Assembly: GCA_934190685.1 (NCBI GenBank)
Contig: CAKPTK010000088.1
Coordinates: 1 to 9,616, forward strand
Length of the DNA: 9,616 nucleotides
Reading direction: 5' to 3'
DNA from: an uncultured Prevotella sp.
Lineage (GTDB): Bacteria > Bacteroidota > Bacteroidia > Bacteroidales > Bacteroidaceae
Of this stretch, positions 1 through 5,734 are shown piece after piece. The position numbers and the translations under genes are program-made. Numbering within the stretch: position 1 is the first letter of the stretch; the number at the start of each line of letters is the position of its first letter. The notes beneath the pieces are model-generated. The model saw nothing but the letters and a program-made list of their open reading frames with translations. It was not told the DNA's origin and ran no database searches.

Positions 1-111
1 TACCCAAGTATGTTTCCATACTCGCTTCTTGTACTACTTCTCTGTTTATGTAAATCTTTTCAAAGAACTCTTTCTTCTTTCGCTCCCGAGCTTGTTTCTC
101 AAAAGCGGATG
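1..111 (-). other. Probable rRNA operon leader (16S gene would lie left of the window)
   Basis: Read leftward, the DNA after the promoter at 112-143 carries GTTCTTTGA (complement of 60-68), which resembles the boxA-like antitermination element of Bacteroidota rRNA leaders. It continues into an A/G-rich stretch containing AAGTAGTACAAG. There is no good open reading frame leftward. The leader identity is from memory of family patterns and no mature 16S sequence is inside the window, so an ordinary gene leader remains possible. Confidence 0.5.
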
Positions 112-143
112 CAAAGGTATGGCTTTTTCCGTTACACTCCAAA
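112..143 (-). promoter_or_regulatory. Bacteroidota-type promoter firing leftward
   Basis: On the minus strand, TTTG (143 to 140), a 20-nt spacer and TACCTTTG (119 to 112) match the Bacteroidota sigma factor consensus exactly in both boxes. The perfect match and the long leader downstream suit a strongly expressed transcript such as an rRNA operon. Confidence 0.7.
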
Positions 144-420
144 TATTACCGAGAAAAATGTTAAGTATTTAACGTTTGTTTGCATTAGTGCGCGCAAACA
201 GGGGCTTGGTGCCGGCTTTACACCTTATTTATTATATCAAGGGGATTCTTCTTGTTTCTTCGCTTTTGTCAAGATTTATACGATTCCCGTCGGGTTCTTG
301 ATCTTTTGGGGACGTCATGGGGATTCATTTCCGCCCGGGAAGAGCCAAGACGACAAGGATGCGGGAATGGAGAAAAGCGGGAAATGTTAACGAATGCAAA
401 GTCACGCTTTTCCGAAATCT

Positions 421-506
421 TGTCATGCACGGATGCACGGTTTTTGTTCCAAAAATGCCTGTTTTTGTTCCCAGGGGGCATGACATGACAGGCTTGTCAT
501 GCCCCC
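421..506. repeat. Short direct repeats and a 12-bp inverted repeat built on TGTCATGC
   Basis: ATGCACGG occurs twice in tandem (425-432, 433-440). GTTTTTGTTCC occurs twice exactly 21 bp apart (440-450, 461-471). GGGGGCATGACA (474-485) is the perfect inverse of TGTCATGCCCCC (495-506) across a 9-nt loop. A second inverse heptamer CATGACA overlaps at 484-490. The GC-rich hairpin is followed only by TTCT, so it is a poor intrinsic terminator. A protein-binding site or mobile-element relic fits as well. Confidence 0.6.
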
Positions 507-527
507 TTCTATGCGTGTTAATAGATT

Positions 528-571
528 TAACAATATAGATATATAATATAGATTATATATCTATATTGTTA
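528..571. repeat. 19-bp perfect AT-rich inverted repeat
   Basis: The arm 528-546 (TAACAATATAGATATATAA) is the exact inverse of 553-571, with a 6-nt loop at 547-552. No T-run follows, which argues against a terminator. It sits between two groups of TGTCATGCCCCC elements (ending at 506 and starting at 614). A cruciform, a dimeric operator or a replication/recombination site are possible; the sequence alone does not decide. Confidence 0.65.
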
Positions 572-613
572 CCTTGGAATGTATACCCCCATTTTTCCTC
601 AGACACCCCCCTC

Positions 614-636
614 TGTCATGCCCTTGTCATGCCCCC
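614..636 (+). repeat. Tandem TGTCATGCCC elements
   Basis: TGTCATGCCC (614-623) is followed 11 bp later by TGTCATGCCCCC (625-636), the second copy being identical to 495-506. With 421-427, 479-485, 484-490 and 495-501, this makes six TGTCATG heptamers in about 210 bp on both strands. Confidence 0.6.
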
Positions 637-687
637 TCATCACACTTAAAATTCAGAATTTTCTTTACAGCTATTATCTTTCGTCCT

Positions 688-802
688 GTTAGTCATCCCC
701 TACTCTACGGCGGAGGACACGCTAATGGCAGACTAACGGGATTTTCACCACGGTGAAAAATGAATTAGTCCGCCTGTAGCAATCCGCTAACCGCCCTGTA
801 GC
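688..802. repeat. Folded block of nested inverted and direct repeats
   Basis: GTTAGTC (688-694) is the inverse of GACTAAC (731-737). GGCAGACTAA (727-736) pairs with TTAGTCCGCC (765-774) with one mismatch. Inside that, TTTTCACC (742-749) pairs with GGTGAAAA (752-759). CGCC-TGTAGC recurs at 771-780 and, with one extra C, at 792-802. The arms are mutually exclusive partners, so alternative folds are possible. I do not recognise a known RNA family or attachment site. Confidence 0.5.
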
Positions 803-1010
803 TCCCCATGCATCCATCGCGTCCTTCTTCACCCTTCCGCCGAACAAGGAAAAATCTTGACACAGCGTCTCGTCATTCTTTCTCCATCGCCCCATTCCTT
901 ACCATTTCGCACCCCCTGTTTTCACCCCCTCCACACTCCGCTTCCAGGCGCAATTTTCCGCCTTCCACGTGCACGCATGGAAGGTTTTGCCACTTTTTGC
1001 CGCACACCCC

Positions 1011-1080
1011 GTGTTCACGCGAAAAAAATCCGTGCAAGAAAAACGGCGTTTTGTGCAAGAAAACCTGCCGTTCGTGCACG
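1011..1080 (+). repeat. 21-bp-phased degenerate tandem repeat
   Basis: GTGCAAGAAAA occurs at 1032-1042 and 1053-1063; the full 21-bp units agree at 16 of 21 positions by eye. GTGCA recurs in exact register at 1074-1078, and a weaker unit begins with GTG at 1011. The period is two helical turns or seven codons. The array lies about 170 bp before the hydrolase start. Confidence 0.5.
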
Positions 1081-1246
1081 GACTATACGCTCGTCAGAAC
1101 CCTTTTCGACACTTTCAGGGCGTGACAATGAGGGAAAAATATTGCCAATACACGATTACGATTACTTGGAAAGCGTACAAAAAAAGGAGAAGGAACAGGT
1201 GGATGTTTCATTCTTTTATCGTAACTTTGCAAGAAATGGCTACAGT

Positions 1247-2422
1247 ATGAAACAACAAGAAGAAAAATATAGTAAATGGGTGAGCTGCTGGGGCAACGCC
1301 ACGTCAATTACAGACCGGCGAGAATGCACCTACGCCAAAGACCTCACCCTGCGCTACCCTATCCGCATGCCTTTTACAGGCAGTAAATTGAGATTTCGTT
1401 TCTCCAACCTCACAGGCACAGAACCGATTGCCATCGACAAGGCCTTTGTGGCAAGAGAACACAAAGAAAGGGTGACACAGCACACGCCGATCACGTTTGG
1501 CGGAAACGTGAGCACAAGCATTGCTCCCGGGAAAGAAATCGAAAGCGACGAAACGACTTTCCATGTGGAAGCCGGCGAAACCATCACGGTGAGCTTTTAT
1601 CTGAAAGACTTCACACAGATGAATGCCGGAACACTCATTACAGGGCCTTTGTCCAAAGGTCAATACAGCTATGGAGATTTTGCCGAAGCCGACCTGCTGC
1701 CCCTTGACTTGACCCGCCACACACAATGGTTCTATTTTCTGAACACCATAGATATCCTCACCGAAGAGAAAAACCATGCCGTGGTGTGCTATGGCGACTC
1801 CATCACCGCCCAAAGTTGGCCGGACTGGCTCGCCCTTCAGACAGCCGAGGCAGGAATCGAAGACACCGCCATCATCCGACGGGCGGTCAGCGGCACCCGC
1901 ATTCTCCGCCAATACGACTGCATCACCTATCAAGCCTACGGACTGAAAGGCAGCGTCCGCTTTCCAATAGAGATGAACGTCAGCGGAGCCACCGACGTCA
2001 TCCTCCAGCACGGCATCAACGACATCATCCACCCTGTGGGCGTGGAGGTGAACCCCTTCCGCCCCTGGAGCGACATGCCGACTCTTGAGGATTTGGAGCG
2101 GGGCGTGGAAGACATCTATGTCAAGCACGCCCGCCAACTCGGACTGAGAGTGTGGAGCGGCACGTTGCTGCCCATCCTGGGATGGCGCACCTATACGGAA
2201 GAGCGGAACCAACTGCGGGAGGCGTTCAACCAATGGCTGCGCACCGCTCCCCTCTTCGACGGATGCGTGGACTTTGACCGTGCGGTGAGAGATTCCGACA
2301 ATACCAAAGCTTTCGCCCCAGGTTTCGACTCGGGCGACCACCTGCACCCCAGCGAAGCCGCCTACCAAGCCATGGCGAAATGCGCCTTGGAAACAGTCAT
2401 CCAGCATATAACAACCCTATAA
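1247..2422 (+). CDS. SGNH/GDSL-family hydrolase, probably cytoplasmic
   Basis: This 391-residue protein is a serine esterase/lipase/acetylesterase-type hydrolase of the SGNH fold; its substrate cannot be told from sequence. The catalytic domain fills the C-terminal half: block I GDS with nucleophile Ser185 (CYGDSIT), block II Gly216 (VSGTR), block III GIND 256-259, and block V DHLH 364-367 supplying the Asp-His pair. Residues about 10-165 look like a beta-rich N-terminal accessory domain, as in some two-domain SGNH proteins. No signal peptide or membrane segment is seen. I chose ATG 1247 because the downstream residues look coherent and upstream translation is Arg-rich and repeat-derived. A GTG at 1199, 9 nt after AAGGAG, is a real alternative adding 16 residues. 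The dehydrogenase gene follows after 11 nt, suggesting one operon. Confidence 0.85.
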   Translation: MKQQEEKYSKWVSCWGNATSITDRRECTYAKDLTLRYPIRMPFTGSKLRFRFSNLTGTEPIAIDKAFVAREHKERVTQHTPITFGGNVSTSIAPGKEIESDETTFHVEAGETITVSFYLKDFTQMNAGTLITGPLSKGQYSYGDFAEADLLPLDLTRHTQWFYFLNTIDILTEEKNHAVVCYGDSITAQSWPDWLALQTAEAGIEDTAIIRRAVSGTRILRQYDCITYQAYGLKGSVRFPIEMNVSGATDVILQHGINDIIHPVGVEVNPFRPWSDMPTLEDLERGVEDIYVKHARQLGLRVWSGTLLPILGWRTYTEERNQLREAFNQWLRTAPLFDGCVDFDRAVRDSDNTKAFAPGFDSGDHLHPSEAAYQAMAKCALETVIQHITTL

Positions 2423-2433
2423 AACAAATAACT

Positions 2434-3207
2434 ATGAAAAGGAAACGCAAGATTGCATTGATTACAGGAGCCACAAGCGGCATCGGAGAAGGCTGCGCAC
2501 GACGGTTTGCCATGGGCGGCTACAACCTGATTCTGACGGGAAGAAACAGCGACAAGTTGACCTCCCTGAAAAAAGAACTGGAGGAAGAGGGCGTCCACGT
2601 ACTGACGCTCGCCTTCGACGTGAGAGACCGAGAAGCCGCCAAGCACGCCATCGACTCACTCGAAGACAACTGGAAGGAAATAGACGTGCTCATCAACAAT
2701 GCGGGACTGGCCCGTGGACTGGACCCCGAATATGAAGGCGACTTCGACGACTGGGACCAGATGATTGACACCAACATCAAGGGCCTGCTCACCATGACCC
2801 GCCTCATCGTGCCAGACATGGTGAAACGTGACCACGGCCATGTCATCAACATCGGCAGCGTGGCGGGCGACGCAGCTTACGCCGGAGGCAATGTATATTG
2901 TGCCACCAAGTCGGCGGTGAAAGCCATCACCGACGGACTGCGCATCGACGTGGCGCACACCAAAGTGCGTGTGACCAACATCAAGCCGGGACTGGTGGAG
3001 ACACATTTCTCCAACGTCCGTTTCCATGGCGACGACGCCCGCGCCGACAAGGTGTATGAGGGCATCGAACCGCTCAACGGCGACGACATTGCCGACGTGG
3101 TGTATTATGCCGCCAGCGCACCTGAGCACGTGCAGATAGCCGAGGTGCTGGTGCTTGCCACCCATCAGGCCAACGGCACCGTCATCCACAGAGAACCAAA
3201 GCACTAA
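2434..3207 (+). CDS. YdfG-like SDR family NAD(P)-dependent dehydrogenase
   Basis: A 257-residue classical short-chain dehydrogenase/reductase. The Rossmann nucleotide-binding motif TGATSGIG is at 11-18, TGR at 35-37, NNAG at 88-91, and the catalytic tetrad is Asn114, Ser142, Tyr155 and Lys159 (YCATK). Many stretches (LINNAGLARGL, DDWDQMIDTNIKGLL, GGNVYCATK, PGLVETHFSNVRF) match what I know of E. coli YdfG, an NADP-dependent 3-hydroxy acid dehydrogenase acting on serine, allo-threonine and malonic semialdehyde. The same reaction is likely but not proven, so I give no symbol. TGR after beta-2 is compatible with NADP preference. It is cytoplasmic. ATG 2434 was chosen over an upstream in-frame ATG (2380) that lies inside the hydrolase gene. 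No clear Shine-Dalgarno is seen, only an A-rich leader. Confidence 0.92.
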   Translation: MKRKRKIALITGATSGIGEGCARRFAMGGYNLILTGRNSDKLTSLKKELEEEGVHVLTLAFDVRDREAAKHAIDSLEDNWKEIDVLINNAGLARGLDPEYEGDFDDWDQMIDTNIKGLLTMTRLIVPDMVKRDHGHVINIGSVAGDAAYAGGNVYCATKSAVKAITDGLRIDVAHTKVRVTNIKPGLVETHFSNVRFHGDDARADKVYEGIEPLNGDDIADVVYYAASAPEHVQIAEVLVLATHQANGTVIHREPKH

Positions 3208-3229
3208 TATTCATAAAGGAGAAAAGCGT

Positions 3230-3910
3230 ATGATGAACATGAAAACCATGATGGTGTGCGGCATGATGATGCTGCCATCGCTGACTTGGGCACAGAATTG
3301 TTGTCAGAACAAGAAGGACAAGCAAGAGGCCCCATGCTGCCAAGGCACGAACCAGAAGGCTTGCTGCGAGATGAACAATGCCGTCATTCAGACGATTATG
3401 TCGCGCCAATCCATCCGCAAGTATCTCGACAAACAAGTGGAGCATGAGAAACTTGCCCTCATCGCCAAATGCGGTGTCCATGCACCCAATGCATTGAACA
3501 AGCAGCCGTGGGCTGTGCGCGTGGTGGAGAGCCAAGACTTCATCAACGGCACGACAGCTATTTTCAAGAAAGAGAAGGCCGAGCAGGTGAAGCGCGATCC
3601 GAATTTCAAGAACATGTATCGCAACGCGCCTAACCTTATCGTGGTGGCCACACCCAAAGGTGAGGGCCAAGTGGACGCAGGACTGCTGGGCGAGAACATG
3701 ATGCTCGCCGCCAAGTCTTTGGGACTCGGCACCTGCTGTTTGGGCAGCGCCGCCAGTTTCCTCAACAACAGCGAGGCCTGCAAGCCATATCTCGCCAAGC
3801 TCAACCTGCCACAGGGCTACGAAATCTGCTACGTGCTCGCCGTTGGCTATCCCGACGAGACGCCTGCCATGAAGACAAGAGACGAAAGCAAGATTGAATT
3901 TGTGAAATGA
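3230..3910 (+). CDS. Exported nitroreductase-family flavoprotein with cysteine-pair N terminus
   Basis: A 226-residue protein whose residues about 50-226 form a small FMN-dependent nitroreductase domain: SRQSIRKY at 58-65 (FMN phosphate contacts), HAPNALNKQPW at 84-94, and the C-terminal signature around 149-172 (GLLGENMMLAAKSLGLGT). The family reduces nitro, quinone or other electrophilic compounds using NAD(P)H. The first 21 residues are Met-rich and hydrophobic and end TWA-QN, like a signal peptidase I site, with no lipobox. The presumed mature start then has three adjacent cysteine pairs at 24-25, 36-37 and 45-46, which is unusual. The start is well supported: AAAGGAG at 3215-3221 lies 8 nt before ATG 3230. 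It follows the dehydrogenase by 22 nt and ends the operon before a strong terminator. Substrate is unknown. Confidence 0.87.
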   Translation: MMNMKTMMVCGMMMLPSLTWAQNCCQNKKDKQEAPCCQGTNQKACCEMNNAVIQTIMSRQSIRKYLDKQVEHEKLALIAKCGVHAPNALNKQPWAVRVVESQDFINGTTAIFKKEKAEQVKRDPNFKNMYRNAPNLIVVATPKGEGQVDAGLLGENMMLAAKSLGLGTCCLGSAASFLNNSEACKPYLAKLNLPQGYEICYVLAVGYPDETPAMKTRDESKIEFVK

Positions 3911-3931
3911 TGCCCCAGCGGCAGAAACAAG

Positions 3932-3968
3932 AAAAGCTCGGAAGCGACAACGGCCTCCGAGCTTTTTT
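3932..3968. terminator. Bidirectional intrinsic terminator between nitroreductase and ilvE
   Basis: AAAAGCTCGGA (3932-3942) pairs perfectly over 11 bp with TCCGAGCTTTT (3956-3966) across a 13-nt loop, and six Ts run 3963-3968. The A-run on the left gives a short U-run for leftward transcripts, so it probably serves both convergent genes. Confidence 0.85.
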
Positions 3969-3986
3969 ATGCCTTCAGATGTTTTC

Positions 3987-5009
3987 TTATTCAATGACCA
4001 CGGTAGTCCATCCGTGCTTGTCCTCCTCTGTGCCATACTGGATGCCGCGGAGATGGTTGTAGAGCTTGGTGGAGATTGGTCCGGGCTTGCCATCCTTGCT
4101 GAAGGTATAGCGTTTGCCTGTGTCGAGGTCGTCGATGTAGGAAATCGGGCTGATCACGGCGGCGGTTCCGCAAGCGCCAGCCTCCTCGAATGTGTCGAGT
4201 TCGTCTTCAGGAATCTGACGGCGCTCCACCTTCATGCCATAGTCCTCTGCCAACTGCATCAAACTCTTGTTGGTGATGCTGGGGAGGATGGAAGTGGATT
4301 TCGGTGTGACATAAGTGTTGTCCTTGATGCCGAAGAAGTTGGCGGCGCCACACTCATCCATATATTTTTTCTCCTTGGCGTCAAGATAGAACTCACAGGC
4401 ATAGCCTTTCTCATGAGCGATAGAGTTGGCCTTGAGAGAAGCGGCGTAGTTGCCGCCCACCTTGTATATACCGGTGCCAAGCGGAGCCGAGCGGTCGTAT
4501 TCACGGATGATGACATAGGGGTTGGTAGAGAATCCGCCCTTGAAGTAAGGACCTACTGGGGTGACGAAAATGAGGAACATATACTCTGTGGCGGGATGCA
4601 CACCCACCTGAGCGCTGGTGCCGATGAGGAGCGGACGGATGTAGAGTGTGGCTCCACTCTCGTAAGTAGGAATGTATTCTTGGTTGAGACGGACCACCTT
4701 CTTGACCATCTCCTCGAAAAGTTCTGTAGGAACCTCCGGCATCAGGATGCCACGGCATGTGCTCTGCAGACGTGCGGCATTCTCGTCCATACGGAAGACT
4801 CGCACTTTGCCGTCGGGGCAGCGATAAGCCTTCAGGCCTTCAAATGCTTCCTGTCCGTAGTGCAGACAGGTGGCAGCCATGTGCAATTTGATGTATTCGT
4901 CGGAGCAAACTTCTATTTCGCCCCATTTTCCGTTGCGATAACAGCAGCGTACATTGTAGTCGGTCGGCATGTATCCGAACGACAGATTAGACCAATCGAG
5001 ATCTTTCAT
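3987..5009 (-). CDS. ilvE: Branched-chain-amino-acid aminotransferase
   Basis: A 340-residue class IV PLP-dependent aminotransferase of the longer BCAT type. It transfers the amino group between leucine, isoleucine or valine and 2-oxoglutarate, the last step of their synthesis and first of their breakdown, in the cytoplasm. The catalytic lysine is Lys183 in TGIYKVGGNYAAS. YGQEAFEGLKAYR (51-63) is a typical early motif, Arg125 lies in LYIRPLLIGT, Glu219 in MDECGAANFF should contact the PLP ring nitrogen, and CGTAAVISP (280-288) is the phosphate/substrate loop. The length is normal for the family and the frame is intact. ATG 5009 is the first start and fits the promoter 38 nt upstream. It is monocistronic here and convergent with the nitroreductase gene. 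Confidence 0.95.
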   Translation of the reverse strand: MKDLDWSNLSFGYMPTDYNVRCCYRNGKWGEIEVCSDEYIKLHMAATCLHYGQEAFEGLKAYRCPDGKVRVFRMDENAARLQSTCRGILMPEVPTELFEEMVKKVVRLNQEYIPTYESGATLYIRPLLIGTSAQVGVHPATEYMFLIFVTPVGPYFKGGFSTNPYVIIREYDRSAPLGTGIYKVGGNYAASLKANSIAHEKGYACEFYLDAKEKKYMDECGAANFFGIKDNTYVTPKSTSILPSITNKSLMQLAEDYGMKVERRQIPEDELDTFEEAGACGTAAVISPISYIDDLDTGKRYTFSKDGKPGPISTKLYNHLRGIQYGTEEDKHGWTTVVIE

Positions 5010-5046
5010 AACACTATGCTTTTATTATAAATCTATTAACTTTATG

Positions 5047-5078
5047 CAAAAGTAAGAATATTATTGTATATCTGCAAC
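5047..5078 (-). promoter_or_regulatory. Promoter of ilvE
   Basis: On the minus strand, GTTG (5078 to 5075), a 20-nt spacer and TACTTTTG (5054 to 5047) give a full TAnnTTTG -7 box and a one-mismatch -33 box. It leaves a leader of roughly 30 nt before the ilvE ATG. Confidence 0.65.
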
Positions 5079-5084
5079 AAAATT

Positions 5085-5108
5085 CGATAAAACATTTTCT
5101 TTTTATCG
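5085..5108 (-). terminator. Weak hairpin after xseB
   Basis: TTTTATCG (5101-5108) and CGATAAAA (5085-5092) form an 8-bp AT-rich stem with an 8-nt loop just 1 nt after the xseB stop. Read leftward it is followed by AATTTTG, only a short T-run. Plausible but weak. Confidence 0.4.
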
Positions 5109-5109
5109 T

Positions 5110-5301
5110 CTATCCTTCTTCCAATATCTTCTTAATTTCCACTTCAGTCTTCGTCAACTTATCGGTACACAACTTGATAAGTTGTTGTGCCCGTTTCAGT
5201 TTTTCCGATATATCGTCTATATTCAATTCATCGGTTTCCAACTTGTGCACGATTTCTTCCAGTTCGTTCATCGCGTCTTCATATTTTCCTGTCTTTTCCA
5301 T
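5110..5301 (-). CDS. xseB: Exodeoxyribonuclease VII small subunit
   Basis: A 63-residue acidic, helical protein. The segment YEDAMNELEEIVHKLE followed by a second helix rich in Lys/Leu (KLKRAQQLIKLCTDKL) is the standard XseB pattern, and the length is normal. XseB binds XseA in several copies to form exonuclease VII, which degrades single-stranded DNA to oligonucleotides in the cytoplasm. The partner gene xseA is on the same strand but 1.25 kb upstream, instead of adjacent or overlapping as is usual, with two opposite-strand genes between. A Bacteroidota-type promoter directly upstream suggests independent transcription. Confidence 0.92.
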   Translation of the reverse strand: MEKTGKYEDAMNELEEIVHKLETDELNIDDISEKLKRAQQLIKLCTDKLTKTEVEIKKILEEG

Positions 5302-5327
5302 AACTCAATCAGTGATTATTACAAGTA

Positions 5328-5358
5328 CAAAGTTGTAGAAAAAAATCCGAGTTACAAA
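5328..5358 (-). promoter_or_regulatory. Private promoter of xseB
   Basis: On the minus strand, TTTG (5358 to 5355), a 19-nt spacer and CAACTTTG (5335 to 5328) match the Bacteroidota consensus with a single mismatch in the -7 box. It lies about 27 nt before the xseB ATG and would let xseB be expressed without xseA. Confidence 0.6.
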
Positions 5359-5437
5359 AGACAACGCATACATTTCTTCGACATTAGAATTATTTAACAT
5401 ATCGAAGGGTGCCCGATTCACAAAACATTACGACTAA

Positions 5438-5469
5438 TTAGTAAACGAGATTAATATTCTCTAACTTTA
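5438..5469 (+). promoter_or_regulatory. Possible weak promoter for the inserted gene pair
   Basis: TTAG (5438-5441), a 20-nt spacer and TAACTTTA (5462-5469) each differ by one base from the -33 and -7 consensus. The ATG at 5483 follows only 13 nt later, a short leader. A 10-bp palindrome ACTAATTAGT (5433-5442) overlaps the -33 box and could be an operator. All of this is tentative. Confidence 0.3.
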
Positions 5470-5482
5470 AAACTTTATATTT

Positions 5483-5732
5483 ATGAGAAAAGAAAGATTA
5501 TTACTAAGCATTCTCTCGGTTGGTTTGATTGCAAGTGTGTCAAGTTGCCAACAAGAAGAGCAAGTCCAAAGACTTAAGTACTTAACTGTATCCGGCGATT
5601 TTTTGAACAAGTTTTACATGTAGAGACGACCAAAACAATTGTAATTCTTATTGGAACTATTCCGATGCAGTATATTACATTACGGTGGCTGAACCAATTG
5701 ATGATTACCAAAAGAACCTAATAGTTAAATAA
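5483..5732 (+). pseudogene. Small lipoprotein gene with an apparent one-base frameshift
   Basis: ATG 5483 opens 46 codons ending at TAG 5621. The N terminus (MRKERLLLSILSVGLIASVS then SC) is a clear lipoprotein signal with a lipobox-like ASVSSC and Cys22 as the lipidated residue. The frame one base further on continues without a stop from 5607 to TAA 5730-5732 and reads as plausible protein (two cysteines, many Tyr/Asn/Asp, VYYITVAEPIDDYQ). Removing one T from the TTTT run at 5612-5615 joins the halves into an 82-residue lipoprotein. The restored gene ends 2 nt before the next ATG, as in an operon. No family recognised. A sequencing error or, less likely, programmed +1 frameshifting could also explain it. 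Confidence 0.6.
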
Positions 5733-5734
5733 TT

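Larger units (their letters stand above)
144..1246. other. Repeat-rich 1.1 kb region without a convincing gene
   Basis: Open frames in this stretch overlap one another in several frames, have low-complexity or Arg/Pro/His/Ser-rich translations and show no recognisable domain, so I call none of them. The plus strand is markedly pyrimidine-rich from about 570 to 1010. The content I can support is repeats, listed separately: TGTCATG heptamers (421-631), paired GTTTTTGTTCC elements (440-471), a 19-bp inverted repeat (528-571), a folded GTTAGTC block (688-802) and 21-bp-phased GTGCA repeats (1011-1080). Smaller inverted repeats are TGTTTGC/GCAAACA (177-200) and AAAATTC/GAATTTT (648-662). The region separates the leftward leader from the rightward hydrolase operon and must hold that operon's promoter, which I could not identify by consensus. 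Confidence 0.6.

Noticed and set aside
10..390. 126-codon open frame at the left end
   Set aside because: It runs antisense across the probable rRNA leader and promoter, has no domain, and overlaps other equally open frames.
421..1080. CRISPR array from the short repeats
   Set aside because: Repeats are only 7-12 bp, irregularly spaced and partly inverted, with no uniform spacers and no cas genes.
857..1246. Long N-terminal extension of the hydrolase frame
   Set aside because: Translation is Pro/His/Arg-rich, spans the 21-bp repeats and lacks family similarity; the recognisable protein begins near 1247.
1304..2407. 367-codon frame antisense to the hydrolase
   Set aside because: A shadow of GC-rich codon usage on the opposite strand; the sense frame has the full SGNH motif set.
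3969..5030. 353-codon plus-strand frame opposite ilvE
   Set aside because: The minus strand encodes a complete aminotransferase with all catalytic residues; the antisense product matches nothing I know.
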